The notes: a model not told the origin generated them from the sequence alone. A DNA stretch of 64,000 nt from Nitrospirillum amazonense (GCF_007828035.1 NZ_VITV01000001.1:620001-684000), one strand, 5' to 3'. Positions 10,184-18,670 are shown, counted from the stretch's first letter. A program made the numbers and translations.

Positions 10184-11371
10184 TCAGGAATCCGCGCTGA
10201 GGTGCACGCGGTTGCGGCCCGCCGCCTTGGCGGCGTAGAGGGCCAGGTCGGCCCGGCGCAGCGCGTCGGCCAAGCCGTCGTCCCCGCCGGACACTCGGGC
10301 GGCGCCGATGCTCACCGTCCAGGCCAGGGTGGCATGGCCGTTGACCGGGGCCGCCTCCACCACGCGACGCAAGGTCTCGGCCCGGGCAGCGGCGTCCACG
10401 GTATCGGCGTCCGGCAGCAGGACGGCGAATTCCTCGCCGCCGATGCGGCCCGCCACCTCGCCCTCCCGCAGCCAGCCTTGCAGCAGCCGGCCGAACTGGG
10501 ACAGCACACGATCACCCGCAGCGTGGCCCAAGGTATCGTTGATGGCCTTGAAATGATCGATGTCGATCATCAACAGGGCTTGGGGCTGGCCCGCCTCACG
10601 CCCGCGGCGCACCTCCCGCTCCCCCACATCCAGGAAATGGCGGCGATTGGGCAGGCCGGTCAGCACATCGCGGGTGGCCATGTCGTAGAGGCGGCCGGCA
10701 TAGGCCTTCAGCCGGCCGACCAGGGGGCGGAAGATGAAAACGGCCTCGGCCAGCAGGGTGGTCAGCAGGATGGCCAACACGCCCTGCTGCGCCCGCCGCA
10801 ATCCTTCGATGCGCTCCGTCGCCTCGGTCTCGAATTGGCGGACCGCCTGGTCCAGCATGGGCATGATGATGTCGCGGGTTTGATCGCGGATCTCGCCGAA
10901 GGCGCGGGCGCGGATGTCGGCCGTGCCCGCGTCCAGGGGCTGCGGCCCCTCCGACCCCGCCAGGATGCGGGCGGCCAGAACCAGATCGCGGGTGCGGCGG
11001 TCCAGGTCGGTGGGCGGGGAGAAGTAAAGGGCGCGGGCGGCGTCCGACAGGCCATGGGTGATGCCCATGTCGCCGGTGCCGCCCAGCAGGGCGCGATGCG
11101 CCCGTTCCATGGTGGCGGCCGCCTGCAGCAGGGGGACGCGCGCCGCCTCGTCATGGCCCTCATAGAAGTCGCGGGCCAGCAGGCCGATGCGCTGCGACAG
11201 CATGCGCTGACGGCCGGCGACATTGATGATGGTGCCACTGTCGCGCTGCTGGGAAATGACATGGTCCAGCAGCAGGTGCACCGATCCCGACAGCAGGGCG
11301 ATCAGGGACAGGGCGGCGACATAGGCCACCGTCAGGCGGCGCGTCGGAAGGCTGTCGTCGGCACGCGTCAT
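10184..11371 (-). CDS. GGDEF diguanylate cyclase with PilJ-type sensor region
   Basis: From the ATG at 11371 the product is 395 residues. A membrane segment (~11-32) precedes a PilJ/type IV pili methyl-accepting-like region with the typical INVAGRQRMLSQRI motif (~48-61). A second membrane segment near 205-225 leads to a GGDEF domain in the last ~165 residues (TRDVLTGLPNRRHF, then the active site GGEEF). It should make cyclic di-GMP at the membrane. The usual inhibitory I-site RxxD before the active site reads REGE here, so product inhibition may be weak. The frame extends 67 codons upstream, but that stretch is proline/arginine-rich and precedes the natural signal-anchor, so the later ATG is preferred. 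Confidence 0.9.
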   Translation of the reverse strand: MTRADDSLPTRRLTVAYVAALSLIALLSGSVHLLLDHVISQQRDSGTIINVAGRQRMLSQRIGLLARDFYEGHDEAARVPLLQAAATMERAHRALLGGTGDMGITHGLSDAARALYFSPPTDLDRRTRDLVLAARILAGSEGPQPLDAGTADIRARAFGEIRDQTRDIIMPMLDQAVRQFETEATERIEGLRRAQQGVLAILLTTLLAEAVFIFRPLVGRLKAYAGRLYDMATRDVLTGLPNRRHFLDVGEREVRRGREAGQPQALLMIDIDHFKAINDTLGHAAGDRVLSQFGRLLQGWLREGEVAGRIGGEEFAVLLPDADTVDAAARAETLRRVVEAAPVNGHATLAWTVSIGAARVSGGDDGLADALRRADLALYAAKAAGRNRVHLSADS

Positions 11372-11501
11372 GGTATCGGGGCGGTCCTGCGAAGGGGACG
11401 GGCGTCCCCTGCAGGGATACGGCCGCGCTTGCCAAGTGAAACTGGCCTGATCATCAACCGGACCGTTTCGTATGACAAGTGTTGGCGCCCTGACCAGAGG
11501 G

Positions 11502-11699
11502 CTAGTGCCGGTCCCCGGGGCCGGGAACGTCCCTGCCTTGTTCGGAGTCTTCCGGGAAACGGGCCGCGTCACGGTCTTCGCTCAGGTGAACGACCCGCCG
11601 CCCCAGGGATTGGGAACGGGACAGGGCCTGCAGGCGGCCCCGGATGTCGATGGCGTTCACGTCACGGGTCCGGGGCAGGTCACGGGTACGGGTGGGCAT
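11502..11699 (-). CDS. Small hydrophilic protein downstream of YqjI-like regulator
   Basis: A 65-residue, strongly charged protein (starts MPTRTRDLPRTRDVNA) with no cysteine and no membrane segment. A very good ribosome site, GGAGAGG, sits six bases before the ATG. The gene begins 31 bases after the stop of the PadR/YqjI-like gene on the same strand, so the two are probably co-transcribed. I do not recognise the family. The N-terminal half is basic and the C-terminal half acidic and glycine/proline-containing, suggesting a partly disordered protein or a small accessory factor. The ribosome site is the main reason to consider it real. Confidence 0.5.
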   Translation of the reverse strand: MPTRTRDLPRTRDVNAIDIRGRLQALSRSQSLGRRVVHLSEDRDAARFPEDSEQGRDVPGPGDRH

Positions 11700-11730
11700 G
11701 GACGTCCTCTCCGTTCACGTGGGATGGCCG

Positions 11731-12357
11731 TCAGGCCTGTTCGATGGCTTGCGCGGCTTGGTCCAGGGCCTGGGCGATGGCGCGCGCCTGCTCTTCCGTC
11801 AGGGTCCCGCCGCGCAGACGCAAGCGCAAGGCCATTTTCAGGTTTTCCATGGCACGGACGACGGGTGCCGGGGGCATCCAGCCGCGCACCGCGCTGATCT
11901 TGTCCAGCCGTTCCTTGATGGCGGCCAGGACGTGGCGGTTTTCCTCCAGGAAGGCGGCGCCGCTCTCGGTCAGGGTGTACAGCTTCTTGCCACCCTCGCC
12001 CACCGAGACCTCGGTATGGCCCATTTCCTCCAGCAGGGTCAGCGTCGGGTAGACGACGCCGGGGCTGGGGCTGTAGCCGCCGCCGACCTTTTCCTCGATG
12101 GCCTTGATGATCTCGTAGCCATAGCGGGGCTTTTCCCGGATGAGGTCCAGGAACAGGAAGCGCAGGTCGCCATTCTCGAAGACGCGGGCGGCACCGCCTC
12201 GGCCACCCCGGCCGCCGAAGCCCTCACCCCGCTCGCCCCGGCCCCAATGATCGCCGTGGCCGCCCCAGGCGCCCCAGAAGCCCTCGCCGTCGCGGCCCCG
12301 GGCGTGGCGACGTCCCCCCTCGGGGTGTTTGCCGCCATGATGTTTGAAAAAGTGCAT
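11731..12357 (-). CDS. yqjI: YqjI-like PadR-family metal-responsive repressor
   Basis: The 208-residue protein has a His/Gly-rich N-terminal tail (residues 1-56: HFFKHHGGKHPEGGRRHARG and more) followed by a PadR winged-helix domain (~58-135, FLDLIREKPRYGYEIIKAI ... SPSPGVVYPTL ... GGKKLYTLTESG) and a C-terminal dimerisation helix. This arrangement matches E. coli YqjI, a nickel-responsive repressor of the ferric reductase gene yqjH, whose N-terminal tail binds metal. Nickel or iron sensing is therefore likely but the metal is inferred. Upstream, within 60 bases of the start codon, lie two identical GATATATC palindromes that look like its own operator. The divergent neighbour is not a ferric reductase but the SDR/Rieske operon, an iron-using system, so wider control is possible. 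Confidence 0.88.
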   Translation of the reverse strand: MHFFKHHGGKHPEGGRRHARGRDGEGFWGAWGGHGDHWGRGERGEGFGGRGGRGGAARVFENGDLRFLFLDLIREKPRYGYEIIKAIEEKVGGGYSPSPGVVYPTLTLLEEMGHTEVSVGEGGKKLYTLTESGAAFLEENRHVLAAIKERLDKISAVRGWMPPAPVVRAMENLKMALRLRLRGGTLTEEQARAIAQALDQAAQAIEQA

Positions 12358-12389
12358 GATGGTCTCTCGATCCTATCTCGTCTGTTATT

Positions 12390-12416
12390 CGATATATCGT
12401 GAATTAAGATATATCT
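12390..12416. promoter_or_regulatory. Twin GATATATC palindromes, probable YqjI-like operator
   Basis: Two copies of the palindrome GATATATC occur at 12391-12398 and 12408-12415, 17 bases centre to centre, in the leader between the regulator (start 12357) and the divergent SDR operon (start 12521). The AT-rich boxes stand out in GC-rich DNA. Autoregulation by the PadR-type protein is the simplest reading. Confidence 0.6.
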
Positions 12417-12520
12417 CGATCCTTTCTTGAGTCAAGGCGTCACCGCCGGAATTTATCGCAGATCATTGACGGCCCCGCCTCAGGGCCCGGATAGTCGGGG
12501 CGAAAGATAAGGAAATGCCC

Positions 12521-13297
12521 ATGCCCCAGCCCAGCGACACCCTGCACAATCCCATGAGCCTGGCCGGCCGGTCCCTGCTGGTCACCGGCGCGTCGGCCGG
12601 CATCGGCCAGGCCACGGCCGTGCTGCTGTCGCGCCTGGGGGCCCGCGTAACCCTCAACGGCCGGGACGAGGGGCGGCTGGCCGACACCCTGTCGCGCCTC
12701 ACGGGTGAAGGGCACCGCGTGGCCCCCTTCGACATGGGCGACCTGGACGCCATCCCGGCCTGGATGAAGGAGCAGGCGGCCCTGTCCGGGCCCTTCGACG
12801 GGGTGGCACACTGCGCCGGCATGCAGACGCTGCGCCCCATCCGCATCTTCTCCCAGGAATTCTTCGACCAGGTGATGCGGGTCAACCTGGGCTCGTGCCT
12901 AGCACTGGCCAAGGGCCTGCGGCAGAAGGGCGTGCGGGCCGAGCGCTCGGCCATGGTTTTCATCTCCTCCACCGCCGCCACCGCCGCCTCGCCCGCCAAC
13001 ATCGTCTACGCCGCGGCCAAGGGTGGCATCATCGCCGCCACCAAGGGCCTGTCGGCCGAGTTGCTGCCGGACGGCATCCGCGTCAACTGCGTGGTGCCCA
13101 GCATCGTCATGACCGACCTGATCGAGCGCGGGTTCGAGAAGCTGAGCCAGGAACAGATCGACCATCTGCAGCGGCTGCAGCCCCTGGGCTTCGGCCATGT
13201 CGACGATGTGGCCCACGCCATCGCCTATCTGCTGGCCGACACCGGCCGCTGGATCACCGGCACGGCCCTGACCGTCGACGGGGGACGCACGGCGTGA
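12521..13297 (+). CDS. Short-chain dehydrogenase/reductase (FabG-like)
   Basis: A 258-residue classical SDR with the NAD(P)-binding motif TGASAGIG near residue 24, the NAG-equivalent HCAG, the active-site serine in FISST, and YAAAK as the YxxxK catalytic pair. Residue lengths and the GRWITGTALTVDGG C-terminus are those of FabG-type ketoreductases. The ATG at 12521 is chosen because AAGGA lies seven bases before it; another ATG is two codons upstream. It opens an operon in which its stop overlaps the start of the Rieske gene (GTGA), so the two are translationally coupled. The substrate is unknown; a 3-ketoacyl-ACP or a keto-sugar would both suit the nonulosonic-acid context. Confidence 0.92.
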   Translation: MPQPSDTLHNPMSLAGRSLLVTGASAGIGQATAVLLSRLGARVTLNGRDEGRLADTLSRLTGEGHRVAPFDMGDLDAIPAWMKEQAALSGPFDGVAHCAGMQTLRPIRIFSQEFFDQVMRVNLGSCLALAKGLRQKGVRAERSAMVFISSTAATAASPANIVYAAAKGGIIAATKGLSAELLPDGIRVNCVVPSIVMTDLIERGFEKLSQEQIDHLQRLQPLGFGHVDDVAHAIAYLLADTGRWITGTALTVDGGRTA

Positions 13298-13689
13298 CGG
13301 CCCCCTGGATCAAGCTGGGCGACGCCGCCAGCGTGGCCGGCCATGGCGATTACCTGACGGGCCGGGCGCCGGATGCCGCCGGGGCCGCCATCCCCGTGGT
13401 GGTGCAGAATTTCCAGGGTGCCTTGAAGGCCTTCCGCAACGTCTGTTCCCACCGCTACGCCCTGATCCACGACCAGCCGTGCGGGCGTGGCCTGCTGCGC
13501 TGCCCCTATCACGGCTGGGTCTATGACGCCGCCGGCGTGCCCATCGGCATTCCCTTCGACGACAGCGACTTCCGCCTGGATGCGGAGGCTCGCCGCCGCC
13601 TGGCCCTGGCGCCGGTGGGCCTGGCCGTGGCCAACGGCCAGGTGTGGGTGAACGCGGACGCCGCCGCCATCTTCACGGAGCCGGCGTGA
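13294..13689 (+). CDS. Stand-alone Rieske [2Fe-2S] domain of oxygenase alpha-subunit type
   Basis: A 131-residue protein consisting only of a Rieske domain. The ligands are in CSHRY (Cys and His) and CPYHGW (Cys and His), spaced as in ring-hydroxylating-type oxygenases. The sequence around them (VCSHR, then LRCPYHGWVYDAAGVPIGIP) resembles the Rieske half of an oxygenase alpha subunit rather than a Rieske ferredoxin. A very similar stretch occurs inside the full-length oxygenase at 40782-41900. It starts with GTG at 13294 overlapping the SDR stop, and its stop overlaps the next start by one base (TGATG). The next gene encodes the catalytic half lacking a Rieske centre. I infer that the pair forms one split oxygenase, with this subunit passing electrons to the iron site in the partner. 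Confidence 0.9.
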   Translation: MTAPWIKLGDAASVAGHGDYLTGRAPDAAGAAIPVVVQNFQGALKAFRNVCSHRYALIHDQPCGRGLLRCPYHGWVYDAAGVPIGIPFDDSDFRLDAEARRRLALAPVGLAVANGQVWVNADAAAIFTEPA

Positions 13690-14645
13690 TGGGGGAAATG
13701 CTGCCCGCCCGCTGGTTCGATGATCCCGATTGCCACGCCCGGGAACTGGCGGTGTTGCGTCGGCAGTGGCTGTACGTCGGCACCCGGTTCGACACGCCCC
13801 TGACACGTACGGTACTGGGCACACCCGTCACTGTGACCGCCGCGCTCACGGCCACGGATGGCCAGGGCCGCGCGCTGGAGGTGGACGCCTGCGGCGCCTT
13901 CGTCTTCGTGCGGCTGCAAGGCGGCGGCCCGGGCCTGGCCGACCACCTGGGGCCGGTCGCAGGGCACCTCGCCCGGCTGTCGGGCCAGTGCGACCAGCCC
14001 ATCGCTGAGGACCACGTGGAGTTCGCCGCTAATTGGAAGGCGCTGGTGGAAAACACCATGGACGACTTCCACGGCTCCACCGTCCACCCCACCACCATCC
14101 ATCCCGCCGTGCACGCCGACTGGCAGACACATCTGGAAACCACCCGCCACGGCCGGCACAGCACATCCAGCTGGCTGTTGTCCGATGGGACGGAGACATG
14201 GTGGCGGCGTATCGACGGCAAGGTGGGTCTGCGCCGCGTGGTGGACCACGCCCGCTATGACCATTGCTTCGTCTTCCCCAACCTGTACGTGGCCAGCTTT
14301 TACGGTGCCATGGTCATCACCCACACGGTGACGCCCCTGGCGCCGGATCGCAGCCGCCTGGACTGGCGCCTGTTCCTGCCGGTGACGGCCCCGGACAAGC
14401 CGGCCGTGGCCGCCTTCCGCCGGTCGCTGACCAGCGTGCTGGCGGGGTCCGCCCGTGCCGTGATCCTGGAGGACCAGCCGCTGTGCGAACGGGTGCAGCA
14501 AGGGCGGGCGGCGGCCCTGGGCCCCGGCATCCTGGGCCGGCGTGAGCGCCGCATCGCCGATTTCCATCACGCCTGGGCCCGCGCCCTGGGACTGGACGCC
14601 CCGCCGCTGCCGGCGGATGCGCCCTATGAGGAGAATGCCGTATGA
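13689..14645 (+). CDS. Rieske-oxygenase catalytic subunit lacking the Rieske cluster
   Basis: This 318-residue protein starts like an oxygenase alpha subunit (LPARWFDDPDCHARELAVLRR, WLYVGTRFD), keeps edge strands of a Rieske fold (LTRTVLGTPVTV, then CGAFVFVRL), but has no CxH ... CxxH cluster motifs. The mononuclear iron site is intact: NTMDDFHGSTVHP near 126 supplies two histidines and the bridging aspartate, and EDQPLCERVQQG near 275 the third ligand. The missing cluster domain is encoded by the gene immediately before it. The downstream acetyltransferase overlaps by ATGA, so all four genes from SDR onward are coupled. It is expected to hydroxylate a substrate with O2, probably a sugar or acyl group given the neighbours. 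A reductase is not encoded nearby. Confidence 0.88.
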   Translation: MGEMLPARWFDDPDCHARELAVLRRQWLYVGTRFDTPLTRTVLGTPVTVTAALTATDGQGRALEVDACGAFVFVRLQGGGPGLADHLGPVAGHLARLSGQCDQPIAEDHVEFAANWKALVENTMDDFHGSTVHPTTIHPAVHADWQTHLETTRHGRHSTSSWLLSDGTETWWRRIDGKVGLRRVVDHARYDHCFVFPNLYVASFYGAMVITHTVTPLAPDRSRLDWRLFLPVTAPDKPAVAAFRRSLTSVLAGSARAVILEDQPLCERVQQGRAAALGPGILGRRERRIADFHHAWARALGLDAPPLPADAPYEENAV

Positions 14646-15202
14646 CCCTCAGCTATCGCCGGCCGACGGAAGAGGATGCGCGCCTGCTGCTGGACTGGCG
14701 CCTACGCCCCGACATCTCCCGCCACCTGTTCACGCAGGTTGAGGACGACATCGGGAAGCAGCGGGCCTGGCTGGCGCGCAGCAACGCGCGCGATGACTAT
14801 CACCACCGCATCATGATGGTGGATGGGGTGCCGGTGGGTTACGCCTCCATCACCATCACTCATGCGGCCTGGGGTATCGCCACCCTGGGCGCCTACATGG
14901 CCGACCGGCGCGGGCGCACCGGCTCCGCCCCGCTGAATTTCGCCCACGCCCTGAATCACGTCTTCTACGCCCTGGGCCTGCGCAAGGTGGTGAACCAGGT
15001 CATGGCCGACAATGACCGTGTCCTGCGCGGCCAGACCATGCTGGGCTATCGCCATGTCGGCGTGCTGAAGGACCATGCCGTGAAGGAAGGTCAGGCATAC
15101 GATGTCCACCTGTTCGAGATATCGGCGGCGGAATGGGCGGAAAAACGGCTGAAATTCAGGGAATATGCCGATTGGGATGGCCATATGTGGCCCCCTGGCT
15201 AA
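14642..15202 (+). CDS. pseH: PseH-like GNAT N-acetyltransferase
   Basis: A 186-residue GNAT-fold protein. The N-terminus (RRPTEEDARLLLDWRLRPDISRHLFTQ, split here only by reading) has the layout of PseH/FlmH, which acetylates the C4 amino group of UDP-4-amino-4,6-dideoxy-altrosamine in pseudaminic acid synthesis. The C-terminus (YALGLRKVVNQVMADNDRVLRGQTMLGYRHVG, key pieces VMADN and LGYRHVG) matches the acetyl-CoA-binding half. The ATG overlaps the oxygenase stop (ATGA), so it belongs to the SDR/Rieske operon. pseG and pseI elsewhere in the window support the pathway. It may carry an acyl donor other than acetyl-CoA, given the ACPs nearby; this is inference. Confidence 0.82.
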   Translation: MTLSYRRPTEEDARLLLDWRLRPDISRHLFTQVEDDIGKQRAWLARSNARDDYHHRIMMVDGVPVGYASITITHAAWGIATLGAYMADRRGRTGSAPLNFAHALNHVFYALGLRKVVNQVMADNDRVLRGQTMLGYRHVGVLKDHAVKEGQAYDVHLFEISAAEWAEKRLKFREYADWDGHMWPPG

Positions 15203-15283
15203 AAGGCGGATAGGCCGCAAGGTCTCTTGGTTAACGGTCGTGGAAGGGACAAGCAATTAGTTCCCAGGGCAAAGACCCCGACC

Positions 15284-16255
15284 ATGATCCCGACCGGTTA
15301 TCCCCCCATTATCATCCCCCGCCGCGTGGCGCTGTTCGCCCATTTCGACCGCGACGGCCAGATCGACGACCATGTCCTTTATTACCTGCGCAGCCTGCGC
15401 GAGGTGGCGGAGCGCATCCTCTTCGTATCCGACGGCGCCCTTATGGAGGGCCAGGCGGAGCGGCTGGCGGGCTTGGCCGAGCTGGTGCATGCCGGCCGCC
15501 ACGGCGCCTATGACTTCGGCAGCTGGAAGCTGGGCGTCCAGGCCCTGGGCGGCGACCTTGCCCTTTATGACGAGGTCATCGTCGCCAACGACAGCTGCTA
15601 TGGCGGCGTGTTCCCCTTCGCCCCGGTGTTCGACACAATGGCGGGGCGGGACTGCGACTTCTGGGGGCTGACCGATGGGCTGGTGGATGGCGACATCCGC
15701 TATCTGACCAGCAACTTCCTGGTTTTCCGGCCGGCGGTGACCGGCCATCCGGAATTCAGCCGCTTCTGGGACGAGGTGACGCGACAACCCGACAAGGCGG
15801 CCGTCTGCCGCGCCTACGAATTCGGCCTCAGCCAACGGCTGCTGGCCCTTGGTTTCCGTCCCGGCCGTTACCTGCCCCGGCCCTTTGTGGCCAAGGAGCT
15901 GTATTCCGACGTCTATTTCGACGCGTGCCTGGAAACATACCGCATGCCCCTGGTGAAGGTGGCCGTGTTCAGCCAGAACCAGCAGCGCGTGGCCCGCCTG
16001 CGTGAGCGGCTGGAGCGCATGGCCCAGTACTATCCCGTCAACCTTATCGAGGCGCACGTGGCCCGCCTGTGCGGCACCCCCCATCCCGTCATCCACGACC
16101 TGCCCTGGCGGCAGGAGCGTACGCGCCTGGCCCCGCTGCCCGGGACGTACAGGCGCAGCAAGTACAGCCGGAGCCTGCGCTGGTGGCTGTGTTACATTCG
16201 CGTCCTGGGCGTGCCGGTGTTCGCCACCGCCCGGCGGGTGCGGGCGGTGGCATAG
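15284..16255 (+). CDS. RgpF-type (rhamnan synthesis F) glycosyltransferase-like protein
   Basis: A 323-residue protein of the rhamnan synthesis F family. Recognisable pieces are FAHFDRDGQIDDHVLYYL, GAYDFGSWKLG, DEVIVANDSCYG, FDTMAGRDCDFWGLTD and LTSNFLVFRP. The family is found in rhamnose-rich polysaccharide and O-antigen clusters and is thought to transfer sugars on the cytoplasmic side. The ATG at 15284 directly precedes the conserved N-terminus; the frame extends to a TTG at 15227 without a convincing ribosome site. The gap of 81 bases to the preceding operon suggests read-through is possible. The C-terminus is rich in arginine and tryptophan, consistent with membrane contact. Confidence 0.87.
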   Translation: MIPTGYPPIIIPRRVALFAHFDRDGQIDDHVLYYLRSLREVAERILFVSDGALMEGQAERLAGLAELVHAGRHGAYDFGSWKLGVQALGGDLALYDEVIVANDSCYGGVFPFAPVFDTMAGRDCDFWGLTDGLVDGDIRYLTSNFLVFRPAVTGHPEFSRFWDEVTRQPDKAAVCRAYEFGLSQRLLALGFRPGRYLPRPFVAKELYSDVYFDACLETYRMPLVKVAVFSQNQQRVARLRERLERMAQYYPVNLIEAHVARLCGTPHPVIHDLPWRQERTRLAPLPGTYRRSKYSRSLRWWLCYIRVLGVPVFATARRVRAVA

Positions 16256-16261
16256 CACGGG

Positions 16262-17944
16262 TCAGGCGGCCCGGATTTCCGACAGGAAGCGGACCACTTC
16301 CGACCGCAAAGCGATGGACTGGCTGCCCAGGGAGCGGGCGGCGGCCAGCACCTGGGACGCCGCGGCACCGGTCTCCCCCGCGGCCCCCGTCACCCGGGTG
16401 ATGTTCGACGACACCTCCTCGGTACCCTGCGCCGCCTGGGTGACGTTGCGGGCGATTTCCAACGTAGTGGCGTTCTGTTCCTCGACCGCCGCCGAAATGG
16501 TGGCCGAAATGCCGTTCACCTCCTCGATGGTGCCACTGATGCCCTGGATGGCGGCGACGACGCCGCTGGTGGCCTCCTGCATTTCCTGAATTTGGCGGGC
16601 GATGTCCTCAGTCGCCCGCGCCGTCTGGTTGGCCAGGCCTTTCACCTCGCTGGCGACGACGGCGAAGCCCTTGCCGGCCTCGCCAGCCCGTGCCGCCTCG
16701 ATGGTGGCGTTCAGGGCCAACAGGTTGGTCTGGCCCGCGATGGATTGGATCAGTTCCACCACGGTGCCGATGCGCTGCGCCGCGTCCGCCAGTCCTTGGA
16801 CCAGGGTGTCGGACCGGGTCGCGGCCTGCGCCGCCTGGGACGCCACGCTGCTGGACCGGGCGGCCTGCCGGCTGATCTCCTGGATGGAGCTGGTCATCTC
16901 CTCCGCCGCCGATGCCACGGTCTGCACATTGGCGGAGGTCTGTTCCGCCGCCGCCGCCGTGGCGGCGGCCTGGGCCTTGGTGCGCTCCGCCACGTCGGTC
17001 ATGCTCTGCGCGGTCGAGTCCAGTTGGACCGCGGCGCCGCTGACCGCCTCGAGAATGCCGGCGACCGCGCCGTCGAAGCTTTGGACCAGCCGGTCCACCG
17101 CCTGGGCGCGGCGCAACTTGGCCTCTTCCGCCTGGCGCTGCTCCGCCGCCAGCCGGTCCGCCTCAATGGCGTTCTGCTTGAACACGTCCAGTGCGCGGGC
17201 CATGGCACCCACCTCGTCCCGGCGCTGCAGGCCGTCGACCACGATGCCCCGGTCGCCCTCCGCCAGCCGGCGCATACGGTCGGTCAAGGCTGAGATGGGG
17301 GCCGCGATCGTACCGGACAGCATCAGCGCGGCCAGGATGGCCACCACGATCGCGGCGATACCGCCCAGCACCGTGGTCCAGTAGGTCATGTGGAAGGCCG
17401 CCTGCTGCTCATCATGCCGCTGGTCCAGCAAGTCCCGCTCCGCCGCCGTGATTTCGGCCACCTTGGCGCGGATGGCGTCCATTTGCGCCTTTCCGCCGTT
17501 CACCGACTCCAGCGTACGCGCCTGGTCCCGCTGGTCCGTCTTCATGCGCGCCACCAGCTTTTCCGCATAGTCGTTGCGCCATGCGCGGGCCAGACGGTCC
17601 ATATCGTCCAGGCGCCGCTGCTGGGCCGCATTATCCGCCGTCAAGGTGCGTGCCGTGGCCATCGCCTGGGCATAGGCGCCGGCCCCGCTGTGGTAGGGGG
17701 CCAGCACCGCCTCGTCCGCCGCCACCAGATATCCCCGCAGGCCCGTTTCCTGGTCGACCAGGGCGGCAAGCGCCCCATCGACGGCGTCCAACACCTTGTA
17801 GCTGTGTGTGGTCCACCCGGTGCTGTCTTGGATGAAAGACACGCGGGTGTAGGTCAGGCCGCTGACCACGAAGGAGATGACCAGCACCAGGGAGAAGGCC
17901 GCGGCCAGTTTCCCCAGGATTCGAAGATTGCTTAGCAACGTCAT
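16262..17944 (-). CDS. Methyl-accepting chemotaxis protein with CHASE3-like sensor
   Basis: A 560-residue receptor with two membrane segments (~10-32 and ~188-212) enclosing a ~150-residue periplasmic helical region that contains [15 protein letters not shown], the CHASE3 hallmark. HAMP follows (~213-265, with a [17 protein letters not shown] pattern), then the MCP signalling hairpin with its conserved tip ([20 protein letters not shown]) near residue 403. No C-terminal CheR pentapeptide is visible. It should relay a periplasmic signal to CheA/CheW. The gene converges on the RgpF-like gene with a six-base gap, and nothing obvious upstream suggests the ligand. Confidence 0.92.
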   Translation of the reverse strand: MTLLSNLRILGKLAAAFSLVLVISFVVSGLTYTRVSFIQDSTGWTTHSYKVLDAVDGALAALVDQETGLRGYLVAADEAVLAPYHSGAGAYAQAMATARTLTADNAAQQRRLDDMDRLARAWRNDYAEKLVARMKTDQRDQARTLESVNGGKAQMDAIRAKVAEITAAERDLLDQRHDEQQAAFHMTYWTTVLGGIAAIVVAILAALMLSGTIAAPISALTDRMRRLAEGDRGIVVDGLQRRDEVGAMARALDVFKQNAIEADRLAAEQRQAEEAKLRRAQAVDRLVQSFDGAVAGILEAVSGAAVQLDSTAQSMTDVAERTKAQAAATAAAAEQTSANVQTVASAAEEMTSSIQEISRQAARSSSVASQAAQAATRSDTLVQGLADAAQRIGTVVELIQSIAGQTNLLALNATIEAARAGEAGKGFAVVASEVKGLANQTARATEDIARQIQEMQEATSGVVAAIQGISGTIEEVNGISATISAAVEEQNATTLEIARNVTQAAQGTEEVSSNITRVTGAAGETGAAASQVLAAARSLGSQSIALRSEVVRFLSEIRAA

Positions 17945-18106
17945 GAGGCACGCTCCGCCAGGTGGATTTCACCCAGGGATTACGCAAAGAGGATAGGTTT
18001 CAGACCACAAGACCTTGGTTTTGCTACAAAGGTGGTATTTCAGACGATAGATACGCCCGCGGCCGGGGGACCGCGGGCCGAGGGAATAGGCCATTCGGAC
18101 GCCCTC

Positions 18107-18667
18107 TTAATCGTCTGCCAAGGTCCGCCGCAGCCGCGCCAGCGTGCGGGTGAAGACACCAGTGTCGTTCAGCGCCCGCGACAACACCAGGGCGCCCTGG
18201 ATGCCGGCCACCACCTCCTCCGCCTGGGTCTGGGCCTGGTCCGGGTCGCGGCCGGCCCGAACCAGGGCCCCGGCCAGGGCCCGGACCCAGGCGGCGAAAT
18301 AGCCATGCACCTGTTCGGTGAACAGGTCACGGGCGTCACCCAAGGCGAAAACGCCCACGACGCACACCCGCTGGCCGGATCGGAAATAGGCGTCGGTGGC
18401 CTGGAACATGGCCTCCACCGCCTTCAAACCGTCTCCCGTCCGCTCGAGCGGCTCGAAGACGTGGGCGCGGAACCACCCGTCGATATGGGCCAGCACCACC
18501 TCCGCCATCTCGGCCTTGCCGCCGGGGAAGAAGTTGTAAAGGCTGCCCTTGCCCAGGCCCGTGCGGGCGGTGATGGCCGACAGGCTGGCGCCTTCGAACC
18601 CATGGTCGCGGAAGACCTCGGCCAGGACGGGGATGACGTCCTGGCGGTCGGCGAGGGTGCGCGCCAT
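18107..18667 (-). CDS. TetR-family repressor
   Basis: A 186-residue TetR-type regulator. The N-terminal HTH is clear (VFRDHGFEGASLSAITARTG, then GKGSLYNFFPGGKAEM). The C-terminal ligand-binding region resembles the AcrR/YcdC-like group. It begins three bases after the stop of the NTF2-like gene, so the two form an operon. A perfect inverted repeat sits just upstream of that operon at 19158-19194, which strongly suggests autoregulation. The inducer is not evident; the NTF2-like partner hints at a small hydrophobic or reactive compound. Confidence 0.93.
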   Translation of the reverse strand: MARTLADRQDVIPVLAEVFRDHGFEGASLSAITARTGLGKGSLYNFFPGGKAEMAEVVLAHIDGWFRAHVFEPLERTGDGLKAVEAMFQATDAYFRSGQRVCVVGVFALGDARDLFTEQVHGYFAAWVRALAGALVRAGRDPDQAQTQAEEVVAGIQGALVLSRALNDTGVFTRTLARLRRTLADD

Positions 18668-18670
18668 GGC

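Noticed and set aside
12895-13689. Longer version of the Rieske gene starting inside the SDR gene
   Set aside because: The first 133 codons would be a frame-shifted SDR sequence rich in Arg/His; the GTG at 13294 overlapping the SDR stop is the natural start.
13294-14645. Reading the two Rieske genes as one oxygenase broken by a frameshift
   Set aside because: The domain order is wrong for a simple frameshift: the second protein has its own N-terminal helix and edge strands that normally precede the Rieske loops, and start/stop overlaps are clean.
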